A stretch of 64,000 nt of DNA from Chaetoderma sp. LZ-2023a (Eukaryota > Mollusca > Caudofoveata > Chaetodermatida > Chaetodermatidae): the NCBI GenBank assembly GCA_034401795.1, contig CM067370.1:102428028-102492027 (forward strand), read 5' to 3'. Made by a program: the position numbers and the translations under genes. Positions 8,376 through 20,300 of the stretch are shown here, piece after piece. The notes beneath the pieces were generated by a model that was given only the letters and a program-made list of their open reading frames with translations, was not told the DNA's origin and searched no databases. How positions within the stretch are numbered: position 1 is the first letter of the stretch; every line of letters starts with the position of its first letter.

Positions 8376-11300
8376 GTAAGTAGTTTAACTGTCCGTCTGC
8401 TGAATTTCTGCAGACTAAATTTTCTATGGGGTTTAACTCTGGATATGCTGAATATTTTGAAAACAATTTGAGGGAAAATCTTTGGTGGCTAAGTCACCAG
8501 CAACTTTCACTCAAATTGCTTTCAAAATATTCCATTAGTGTCTAGTGGCTAGTTATACTACTAAGTATTTGAACAATTACCTGTATACATGGTGTCCCAT
8601 AAATCCAGACTCATATGTGCGCTATATCACCTGATTTACATGTGTGACAAGGATTATGGGACACCCTGTCTAGATAGTTACCCAAAATTATTAAAAAATT
8701 GTCATTTCTGTAATGCAAATGAAATGTTATATATGTCCGGAGGACATCTGGGAAAATGACTTTCATATAGGGCACCCTAGCTTGCATCAAAGGTTTTACC
8801 AGCCAGACATGTTACCTTTGGATGGAGGTTTCATATTCAGGACGATGAAGTAGACTCTTCTCAGATCTTGAGTAAACATGGAAATTTTGATGAATTTTCC
8901 TTACTTGCATCATAAAAATTGCAACTTAAAGCAACTGAAATTCATGTTTAATAAGCCTATAAGTTATCATGCATGTAGTAAAATACAAATATTGAAATAC
9001 ATGTAGACTATGTCTTATAATTTTACTAGGAAATGCTCAGATTAGGAGCGACGTGCGAGCTCGAGGACATTGGTAATCAAACGCTTCCAGATGGCAAAGT
9101 GCTACCTTTGCCGCCAGTACTTGTTGGTAACATTGGTAATGATCCAAAGAAAAAGACGGTTCTTGTTTATGGCCATTTAGATGTACAGCCTGCGGACAAG
9201 GTAATGCTCTACTATTTCCCCTTCATTCCACACTTCAGTCCAGTCATATGCATAGCCATTTTGAATTTAAGACTACATTAGAGTTGATCGTTTTAATTAT
9301 CCCCCCATGTTTTAAAGAAACGTGGGGGATATTGTAATCGCCTCCATCCGTCTGTCTGTCCATCTGTCACGCTATCTCCTCCCAAACCATTGGGTGCAAT
9401 TAAATCAAATTTGGTATGTGGGTTACTTATATGATTCCGCTTTGCAAGACGATATTTAGATCTGGCTCCGCCCCAGGGTGGGTGTGTGTGTGGCAGAGGT
9501 CAAAAGGTCAAATTAGTTGTGACACAACTCCTCTAAAATCGTTAGACAGAACTCAACTAAATTTGATATCTGACTTACCCATATGATTGTGGAATGCAAG
9601 AGGCCATTTAGATTTGGATCCGCCCCCAGGGTGTGGGGAGTGATCAAAAGGTCAAATTTTAACCTGCGGAAACTGATTGTAATGCATCTCCTCGGAAACT
9701 GTTGTACAGAATTCAACCAAATTTGATATCTGAATTACTTCTATGATTGTGGAGTGCAAGAGGTCAGTTAAATTTAGCGCCGGCCCCATCGGGAGGGAGA
9801 GAGGGGTCAAAAGGTAAAATTTTTAACCAGCAGAAATTGATTGTAATGCATCTCCGAAACCATTGGACGGAATTCAACCCAATTTGGTATGTGAGCTGCC
9901 CATATCAATGTTGAATGGTGAGCACATTTACATTTGGCCCCGCTCACAGAGGTGGTGGGTGGGGTCAAAAGGTCATGAAATTGATTGTAATGCAACTCCT
10001 CTGACACTGTTGGACAGAATACAACCAAATTTAGTATGTCAGTTACCCATATCAATGTCGAGTGGATGACCACATGTACATTTGGCCCCCGCCTTCAGGG
10101 GTTGTGGGATGGGTCAAAAGGTCATGAGATTGATTGTAATGCTCTTCTGACACTATTGGACAAAATTCAAGCAAATTTGGTATGTGAGTTACACATATGA
10201 TTGCGGAGTTCGAAAGGACATTTACATTTGGGGCCCCCCCCTCCCTCCAGGTGGGTGGGTTGTGGGGTGTGTCAAGAGTTTGAAGCTGTTAACGTGGGAA
10301 TTTGCGATGATGCGTCATCGACTGATCAGTCTAGTTAAATTTTATATCGTTTTATAATTCTTAGCAATTGATTAACTCATTAACACTTTAATAGTCAAGA
10401 TTGTAAATATTTTAAAAAGATTTTTGCAGAGTGAATGTGCATTTACAGGCCCAGAAAGGACTATATGTATTTTTGAAGATTTACCACTGGAAGGATCTTG
10501 AGTGGTAAAATTTCAAAAATAATCTAACCCATGGCCTGTAAATGGAGATTTGTCAAGCCCACTACAGTGGCTGGTTTTGGACATCTTGACCATTAAGGGT
10601 TTAATGGGCGAGTTTAATCAGGAAACTAAAGATTTTCTCATGGCGAATGCCAATTTGTTGAACAATAGACATTTTTGAGAATTTGGTACTTAAATAACTT
10701 GCTCTGCTATTAAGCCGATGAACCTTTCCATTTTTAGCTATGCCCCACCCATCTCTTGCTAGGCTCCACCCACACCTCGCTCATGTTGGGATCGATCGAT
10801 CTCTGAACTCCTGGACTAACAATTTCCTGAAAACTATACAGGTAAGCTGTTGAATATCTTGAAACTAATTTAACTGAGTGCTGAAGGCTGAAAACTGCTG
10901 CGCCCAGTCAAATTAGTTTCAAAATATTCAAGAGCATGTTTATTAAATAGTAGAGATACAATTCCTACAACGTGTTGAACTATTAAGAGTTAAGGATGGG
11001 CCTAATAGAATCATTTATAACGTAATGATTATGATGTCATCATACATGCTGCTTAGGTGATTATGAAGTCATATGATGTCAAATCATCGACGGATACTCT
11101 GGAAAGTGAATTAAACCTGTTGTATGTTTTCATATGCTCACACTGCTAAGTGGGATGTATTATAGGTGCTATTATGTTTTAGTAGTATTACATGTATCTC
11201 CACTGACAAGCTTAACAGTTCATAGAAAATATATCTGGATCAGAGTTAAAAAAGGTTTGATACTACACTTGCTTTTTTTAGTTAACCCTTTAATGGTCAT

Positions 11301-14300
11301 ATTTGGTCAAGAAAATCAAAATATTTGCTTATTAAATGGTCATTTGCAGGACAATAGAAGTCTATTTTAGAAAATTTACCGCTGGAATGACTGGCTCAGT
11401 TATCGAGCCAGTCATTCCAGTGGTAAATTTTCAGAAATAGTCTTCTATTTTCCTGCAAATGGACATTCCCTGAGACCACTACAGAGGCCAGTTTTGGCCG
11501 GTATGACCATTAAAGGGTTGATATGTTATGGGGATATGCAGGGTCATAATTTTGCTTAGCAAAGTTCCTTAATTTCAGAGAGACATATCTCCTGGGACTT
11601 AAAAAAACTATGTTTCTTCTTGGATAGATTAAGATTAAGATAGCGCATTTATATTGCGCTGAATTCCATGCGATCATATGCTCTAAGCAATATACCTCCG
11701 GTTCGTTTGCCATTCCAAGCCCGGCAATGCAGTCACATACAGCACACAGCAAGTTATTTCATCACAGATACCTATTTATTGCTAGGTCGACTGGAGCAAC
11801 GCAGGGTTCGGTGACTTTCTCAAGGACAGAATACTGAGGACTGGCGGCGAATTGAACCTGCGAACCTATAGTTATGGGCACTCAAGATTAATACTGCCAA
11901 AATGTTATTCAACTCAGTTGATACATGAATGCTGTGTGAGAAGGCCCCCCTCCCCCACGAAATCCAATAAGAAACTTAGTACAAGATTAACAGACAAATT
12001 CTTATGAATAAGAAGGCTTAGGCATTACGCCCTTGTTATTACTACATTACAACCTACCTCCTTGCATTACTATTGCTCTTTCCTTCTCTGAAGGGAAGCG
12101 TAGTAGGATGAAATTTGTACAGCCAATGTTTGCTGTGCATTGTGGCTACAGAGTGACTGAAGGCTTCTTCAGGAATCTCCATACTTTCTCCAATGATGAG
12201 ATCCATAGCAATTCGCTTGAATGCTATATCACAGAATGAGGCAGGAAAAGGGTTAATACATAACCCAGAGCCATTGAGTGAGTCATAAGGCAAAATGACA
12301 ATCTCATTGGCCGACAGCCATCACATAACTTTGTTGTAGCAACCAAGTCTTCATTCCTTTCCTACTGTATGAAGGAGAGGGGCATACAATTTTTATAGCC
12401 AGTTTTAAAAGTTTATTTAAACTTTTCAATCTGCTGTGGAACAGTTTATGGACGTTTAAGGATCAACAACATGTCGGATAAACAGAAAAGACCTAAGGTA
12501 AGTGGTTGTAGGTCTATGATCAATAATGATTTTATTGATTATTTCTATTTTCGTGGTAGGCGTGTTACCCGGTTTGTTTTTTTACGCCCAGAGTGTTTTA
12601 GACATTGCTCTTGTCTATCTTAGAGAAGCTTGGTTGTGCTTAGTTTGTCCTGACGCGAACTTGTGTGCAAGTTTGAGTCTGGATACCAATACACAGTTTG
12701 TGTCTTCCTTTTATACTTTCCAAAAAGCGGCTACACGCAGGGGTGTGACCGGATTTGATTCTTGTAGCCGGATTAGACATTTGGTAGCCGGATTTGTGGC
12801 TCGTGTAGCCGCTTGATCAAGTTATGTGGCCGGGATTAGGTTGTCCCGTAGCCGGATTGGCTTTGTATGTAGCCGGTAGGTGTAGCTACAGTGGTCGATT
12901 TCATTGAAAGTTGAAAGTGTAGCCGGATTCGTGTATGTGGTGTAGCCGGGAGGGGTAGCTACCGTAGCCGGCTTGGTTTGAATAAATAAGACATTGTAGC
13001 CGATTTTGTTTTCTAAAGTAGCCGGTTGCAGCCGTGTTGGTGCATCCATGGTCAGGGAATTTTATGAGGTGGAAAATTTCCTGTTTATCATGGCTACTAA
13101 CGGGTGGTCATTATGTCTATTTGTGGCTATCATTATAAATTTAGTTTGGTCATAGTATAATGGAAAGGTATAATTGGAGTAGAATTGGTAAGTGGATACT
13201 GGTTAAAGTTCCAGTGAGATCCTGACTCGTAGCGTTTCGTACCAAGTTTGGTTATACTCATCAGAGGAGACATAATATATAGGTGATATATCTTATCATC
13301 CATATTTTTGGATGGTTAATTTTAGTCAGAAAAAAAGGTGTAAAACGTTATATTCTTACCTTTAGTCCAATTCGTTAAGAATGAGGAGTAAGTTGTCTGC
13401 GGATAAGGCGTCCTCTTGTTGATCGTCTTCTTCCGTTGGAATTAGAAAATCAAGATCTTCGAAATTGTTCGAAAGCGGGAGGAAAGGGTCTTCTGAGGAG
13501 ATGGTGTGTTGGTCGGTAAGGAGGTTCTCTTCCAGTGTTGGTCCTGAGACCCCGCTATCAGGACTGTTATGACCCGGATTGAAAAACTCAGGTGGTGTGG
13601 CGCCGTTTATGAGATCCGAGTTGGGGGTCTCTACAACTTGAAAGTGGTGAGGAGTAGTTGGGCGGGTTTTCTAGTGGTAGAATCTCGATCGGTTGGATGT
13701 CGTTGTTTGATGGTGAGGTAACAGGAGTAGAATGCTGTCTTGGTGAGCGGTGTGGGCTTTGATGGAGAGCTGAATAGATTGTCGCTTGGTTGATGATACG
13801 GTCAATGTTGTATGTAGTAAGGATGTGTTCTCCTGCTGATGGGAAGATATGATGAATGTTGCCCAAGTGTCTGCGACAGTCCTCTGTTCTAGTGTAGAAG
13901 TGGTTACAGACCTCGCAGAACCAGAAGTCTTTCTTTTCGTGGATGGTTCTGATATGGCGTCGGCGGGAAGTCCTGTGAGCAAACGAGGCCGTGCAGAGTG
14001 GACAGATGAATCTGTCCATAACTTGTAAATGACTAAATTGAATGTGTGTGTGTAGAGAGACGTTGGTGTAGCGCAACGTTAATACGTGCTTGTGACGTAA
14101 TTCCAGGTGTGACGACGAGTTAAGGCGTCATAAGCATAACCAAGAGTAGGGAATCTTGGTAACCAAATAATCAATTATAAGTTTTACTACCAAAGGTAGA
14201 TGATGGTTACCAATCAGCGTGATTGATGCCGATTGGGTCCATACAATGTAGTTGATGGATCCAGAATTTTTCACGGTCCTTGCGGAAAGCTGTGGCTTCC

Positions 14301-17300
14301 GTGCTATCAGGATCGTGACATAACACTTCGATGATTCTGTGGTTGACATCTGTGGGTCCGTGGTTGGGGAGATTAAAATGTTGTGCTACAGGCGTGTCTT
14401 TGTTATTTTTGATATCCCTCATGTGTTCTTTGATGCGAACTTGGAATTCTCATTTGGTTTCACCTACATATTGTTTGCGACATTCGTTACAGGTAAGTAG
14501 GTAGATAACATTCATTGTGTGACAGAATGTTATCTACCTACTTACCTGTAACGAATGTCGCAAACAATATGTCGCGGTGACCGTCCGTCGTCCGTCCATC
14601 AACTTTTCCTTTAAACGACTTCTCAAGAACCGCTGGACCAATTTCAATTATATTTGGCAGGAAGCATCCTTAGGGCATACGGATCCAAGTTTGTTCAAAT
14701 GAAGCCGATCGGCCAATTAGGCCGGTGGCCATCTTGGATTTTGGCCGATTTTTAGAAACGTCTTTAAAAATCTCCGAAACCGCTTGAGGGATTGAAGGAA
14801 ACCTCATGAAATATGATCTAGGGCAAGAGCTCAACCAAATTTGTTCAAGGGAACTTAATTGGTCAAATAGTTTGGCAGCCATCTTGGTTGACCTAGTTTT
14901 AGCGAAAATAACTTCTCCAGAACCGCTGAAGGGATCAGGCCGAAATGTGGCAGATATGATTAGGGACTAAGGGCCAGTAAAGTTTGTTCAAGAGATCCGT
15001 CAAAAACATGGCCGCCGTGCGCCAATCAAAATATAGCATGTTTGGCGGCCATATTGGATTTTTTTATTTGATGGATTTTGAGGCCGAAATTGGTTTTATG
15101 TATGTTTTTGGGTATTCTGATCTCAAATTTACAATTTTCGAAACTGTCGGATAAACGGTTTGGCGGCCATCTTGGATCATTTTCCCCCCAAAAGCTCCCA
15201 TACTAAAGCAATGGGAAATTAAAAATATCTTCTCGAGAACTATTGGGCCGATTTCAATTATATTTGACATGAAGCATCCTTAAGGCATAGAGATTCAAGT
15301 TTGTTCAAACGAACCCGATCGGCCAATTTGGCCGGCGACCATCTTGGATTTCGGCCGATTTTTATAAATGTTTTAAAAAATATTCTCCCAAACTATTTGA
15401 GGGATTGATTCAAAACTCACGAAATATGATCTAGGGTAAGTGCTGAATCAAGTTTGTTCAAGGGAACTTGATTGACCAAATGGTTCAGCGGCCATCTTGG
15501 ATGACCTTGTTTTCACAAAAACAACTTCTTCCCCAGAACCGCTGAAGCGATCAGGCCGAAATTTGTGATATATAATTAGGAACTAAGAGCGATTAATGTT
15601 TGTTCAAGAGAAGTTGATTCACCAAAAAACATGGCCGCGGTGGACCAATCAAAATATAGTGTGTTTGGCAGCCATATTGGATTTTTTTATTTGATGGATT
15701 TTGAGGCCGAAATTCGTTTTATATAGGTTTTTGGGTATTCTGATCTCAAATTTGCATTTTTCGAAACTGTCGAATAAATGGTTTGGCAGCCATCTTGGAT
15801 CATTTTCCCCCCAAAAGCTCCCATACTAAAGCAATGGGAAATTAAAAATATCTTCTCGAGAACTACTGGGCCGATTTCAATTATATTTGACATGAAGCAT
15901 CCTTAAGGCATAGAGATTCAAGTTTGTTCAAACGAACCCGATCGGCCAATTTGGCCGGTGACCATCTTGGATTTCGGCCGATTTTTATAAATGTTTTAAA
16001 AAATATTCTCCCAAACTATTTGAGGGATTGATTCAAAACTCACGAAATATGATCTAGGGTAAGTGCTGAATCAAGTTTGTTCAAGGGAACTTGATTGACC
16101 AAATGGTTCAGCGGCCATCTTGGATGACCTTGTTTTCACAAAAACAACTTCTTCCCCAGAACCGCTGAAGCGATCAGGCCGAAATTTGTGATATATAATT
16201 AGGAACTAAGAGCGATTAATGTTTGTTCAAGAGAAGTTGATTCACCAAAAAACATGGCCGCGGTGGACCAATCAAAATATAGTGTGTTTGGCAGCCATAT
16301 TGGATTTTTTTATTTGATGGATTTTGAGGCCGAAATTCGTTTTATATAGGTTTTTGGGTATTCTGATCTCAAATTTGCATTTTTCGAAACTGTCGAATAA
16401 ATGGTTTGGCAGCCATCTTGGATCATTTTCCTGCCAAAAGCTCCCATACTAAAGCAATGGGATGTTTAAAATGTCTTCTCGAGAACTACTGGGCCGATTT
16501 GAATTATATTTGGCAGGAAGCAATCTTATGGCATAGAGATTTCATTTGGTTCAAACGAAGCCGATCGGCCAATTTGCCCGTTGGCCATCTTGGATTTCGG
16601 CCAATTTTTGGAAATGTCTAAAAATCTCGTCCGAAACGGCTTGGGGAATCGATTCAAAACGTATGAAACCTCATCTAGGCAAAGAGGTAACCCAAGCTTG
16701 TCTAAGACTACTTGATTGACCAAATGGTTTGGCAGCCATCTTGAATGACCTAGTTTTCCCGAAAACGACTTCTCCAGAACCGCTGAATGGATCAGGCCAA
16801 AATTTGGGAGATATGATTAGGGACTAAGGGCCATTAAAGTTTGTTCAAGGGAAGTTGCTCCATCAAAAAACATGGCTGCTGTGGGCCAATCAAAATGTAG
16901 CGTGTTTGGTGGACATATTGGATCTTTTTATTTGATGGATTTTGAGGCCAAAATTGGTTTTATATATGTTTTGGGGTATTCTGAGCTCAAATTTGCAATC
17001 TTAAAAACTGTCGGATAAAGGGTTTGGTGGCCATCTTGGATAATTTTCTCGTCAAAAGCTCCCATGCTAATGCAATGGGAAATTAAAAATATCTTCTTGA
17101 GAACTCCCAGGCCGATTTCAATTATATTTGGCAGGAAGCATCCTTAGGGCATAAGGATCCAAGTTTGTTCAAATGAACCCGATCGGCCAATTTGGCCAGC
17201 GGCCATTTTGGATTTTGGCCGATTTCAGGAAATGTCTAAAAATCTCCAAAACCACTTGGGGAATCTTCATATAGGCCAAGAGGTAAGCCAAGTTTGTTCA

Positions 17301-20300
17301 AGAGGACTTGATTGACCAAATGGTTCGGCGACCATCTTGGATGACCTGGTTTTCATGAAAATGGCGAAATTTGGGCCATTAAAATCTGTTCAAAGGAAGT
17401 TGATCCATCAAAAAAACATAGACGCCGTTGGCCAATCAAAATGTAGTGTTTGGCGGCCATATTGCACTTGCAAAAATGTCCACAAACTCATTTAAAAAAC
17501 TGCTAATCCACCCACCTACAATTTTGACAAAAATTGATGGTGCTCCAGATGAGCGACACAGGCCCCTTGGGCCTCTTGTATTAGATGTCCTAATATCAGC
17601 TGCCACAGTTTTATTAAGACAGACCATTCTGGCCATGTATGCCTCTAATGCACTTGGTGCGCTCTAAATTCGGCCTGTTTTATTTGGAGCTCACGGTCTC
17701 AGACATCCAGACTTGGTTTTTTCAAACCTAATACAGGCCAAACCCGAGCCAACATTTGATTCATCCATCCTTGAAATGATTGTATTATCGATGGAATGTC
17801 TTCAGAAACAAGTGAACAATATAAATGCGTCGATTGACAGTAGAATTAATGAAATGATCCGGGACCAGTCACCTTCCAACGTTTCATCTCCTGATATTGT
17901 TGAGGGGGAAACATCGGACCTGACTTCCATGGAAACGTTTATTCAAGTCCATAAGTATTTACATCTTACTGACCTTCATTGTTTCAGAGATTCAAAAGAA
18001 CAAGAGTATGTAAAGGTTTCGGGTTTCGTCTCGTTCATTACTTCAGAAGCCAGTCATTTCTTCACAAGACTCTCAACATTCCGCATCCTATGCCCATGAG
18101 GACCGAGTCAGGTTCATCCTTTCTCGGGCCCGAGCGGGTTGTAAGTCGGCTCTTCATATCCAGGATTCTTCAACAGCTACAGTCAACATTCCGCAACCTG
18201 CGTCTGAGCGGGTTGTAAGTCGGTCCGGGTCTTCATATCCTATCACTACTACTTCTTCACTAGCCGGATAGAAGGATTTCCTGACCAGAGATGTGATGCG
18301 ATGGACCTGTCTAGGTTACCGATTTCTTCCTTGGAGCCCGACCTGGACTTCGATCCGGGTTTGGCCTCTGAGGAAACTAAGGTAGTATTGTTGGTATCGG
18401 TTCCGGCCCCGGGTCCGGGTTTTGTCCCGGACTCGGGTCGGGAAGCTGGCCAACTTAAGTTACCGATTTCTTCTTGGGGTCCGACCCAGATTTTTATCCG
18501 GCTCCGGCTCCGACTTCTAGGGATTCTTTGGGTCCTAATTTCCTTTCTAGTCTATCTATTTCCTGCGTGTCAGAATTAGAAATTGAAATTTTTTTTTTAA
18601 ATTTCTCCCGGTTCTCCCGCCCTGGCTCCGGCCCTGACCGGAATCGGGACCGGTTATTCCGGCGTGTCAGAATTAAAATTGAAAATTTCTACTGGTTTTC
18701 CCGCTCCGGCCCAAGTCGGTACCGGTCATTCCGGCATGTCATATTAGTATTGAAATTGCTTCTAATTTTGGTCATTCCTCTTATGACTTTCACATGTTTC
18801 CCCAGTTTCGATGCCTAGTTGGGCTCCAGAGCCGGGTTAGTTCTAAAATTCTTAGTCATCCTCTATTTAACTGTCAAATGATTTCTGGACGGTCGGCGAG
18901 TTCTGTCTGGGATTCTATTAGTATAGTAAAGTTTAATTGCTTTTTATGCCAATTGGCTGATAAGCATACATTTACAGTCAGGTTTACAATGTCAACAAAA
19001 TAGAAATATACAAACATACGCATTATTAAAATCAATCAATAACACTAATGCCATCACGTTCACTGTATGCATCATGTTGTTCAGTTTTGCTTTATCACAT
19101 GACTTTTGTATTTTTATTATCTTAATGATAATTATTAGTAATCCCAGAGAGGGTTCGGGGTCGCATCCAGGATTATTAGATCCACGCCCGGGTCCCTAGT
19201 GGACCTAGGTCTGCGGTTCTCCTGGTAGTTTACTGTCTATTTCTCATTTTTTCCTTACGATTCCAATTTCTGATTCCGTCCTCTTGCTCATTTTTTGATC
19301 TGCCAGTTTACTACGCAATTCTAATTAGCTTTGTTTCGTCATTTTTTCGCCCCGAGTTAGAGGCGCAGTTCTATTTGGGTCGTTCATCTTTTTGTATAGT
19401 ACTCCTTCTCCCTTCTAAGTTGGCGGGTGGTCATACATTCTAGATGTTAGGAGAATTTACCTGTTATGCTACATTTATCGTGAATATTTCATTCTTTTAA
19501 GACTAATTTCCCCTTTTTATCACCCCCCCCCCCCTCCTTTTATTGTAGAATATTCATTACCTAAAGGTAGATTAGATTTGCGCTCTTGGTGTTTTATCAT
19601 TTCTTTATTACAGGTTTCTTTCCCGTATTTCGCTATTCTTAAAAGTGACCCAGTTATTATCATCGAAACACATAGACCTATTTATTTGGCAGTCTATTCG
19701 TTCTAGTCTCATTTCGTCACGGTGACATTATCGCTTTTTTCTCTTCTATATACCCATTTTTCAAGGTTTTTTCTTATTTTTTTAGCTAAAACATGTTATT
19801 TAGAGTCATGTTCTTTCCCACCATCTTTGGACTGGTGATTTTGGGCCCGAAATTTATCCTTTTCAATCCCTTTTTTTCTACTTCCGGTAACTGTCAGATT
19901 TGTCATCACCGTGTATATAGGTTGTTGTCAATTCGTCCCGTATATATTTCGTTCCCCTTTTGTTTACATGGAGTAATTCTTTTGATTATTATTAGTTCTT
20001 GTCTTAGATCAGTTCTATTTTAGCTAATTTTTTCTTGGCATAGCGGGACTCGCTACCCTCGCATAAGTTTCTATGGGATTTCTATTTGCCATTTAATCTG
20101 ATAATCCACGATAAATAGTTTTATCTTTATTTCAATATCTACACCTTTAATTAGTATGGTATACTTCTATGATATTTAGTTCTTCACACGAACATAGTGG
20201 TGAAGATTAAATAGCGGGATTAATCGCAGTTACGTCTCAGGAGAGGGTAAGAATAAGGATATAACTCTTAACTAAGAAATATCGCTTTCTCTTGACTCAG

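Noticed and set aside
12471..12510. MSDKQKRPK followed by GGTAAGTGG as the missing first exon of CNDP2
   Set aside because: It lies after two CNDP2 exons in the gene order and inside DIRS copy 2, and does not resemble the family N-terminus.
14670..17460. Repeated small proteins such as '[16 protein letters not shown]' from several ORFs
   Set aside because: The same phrases come from family A units in many copies and frames, with no conserved start, stop or codon constraint.
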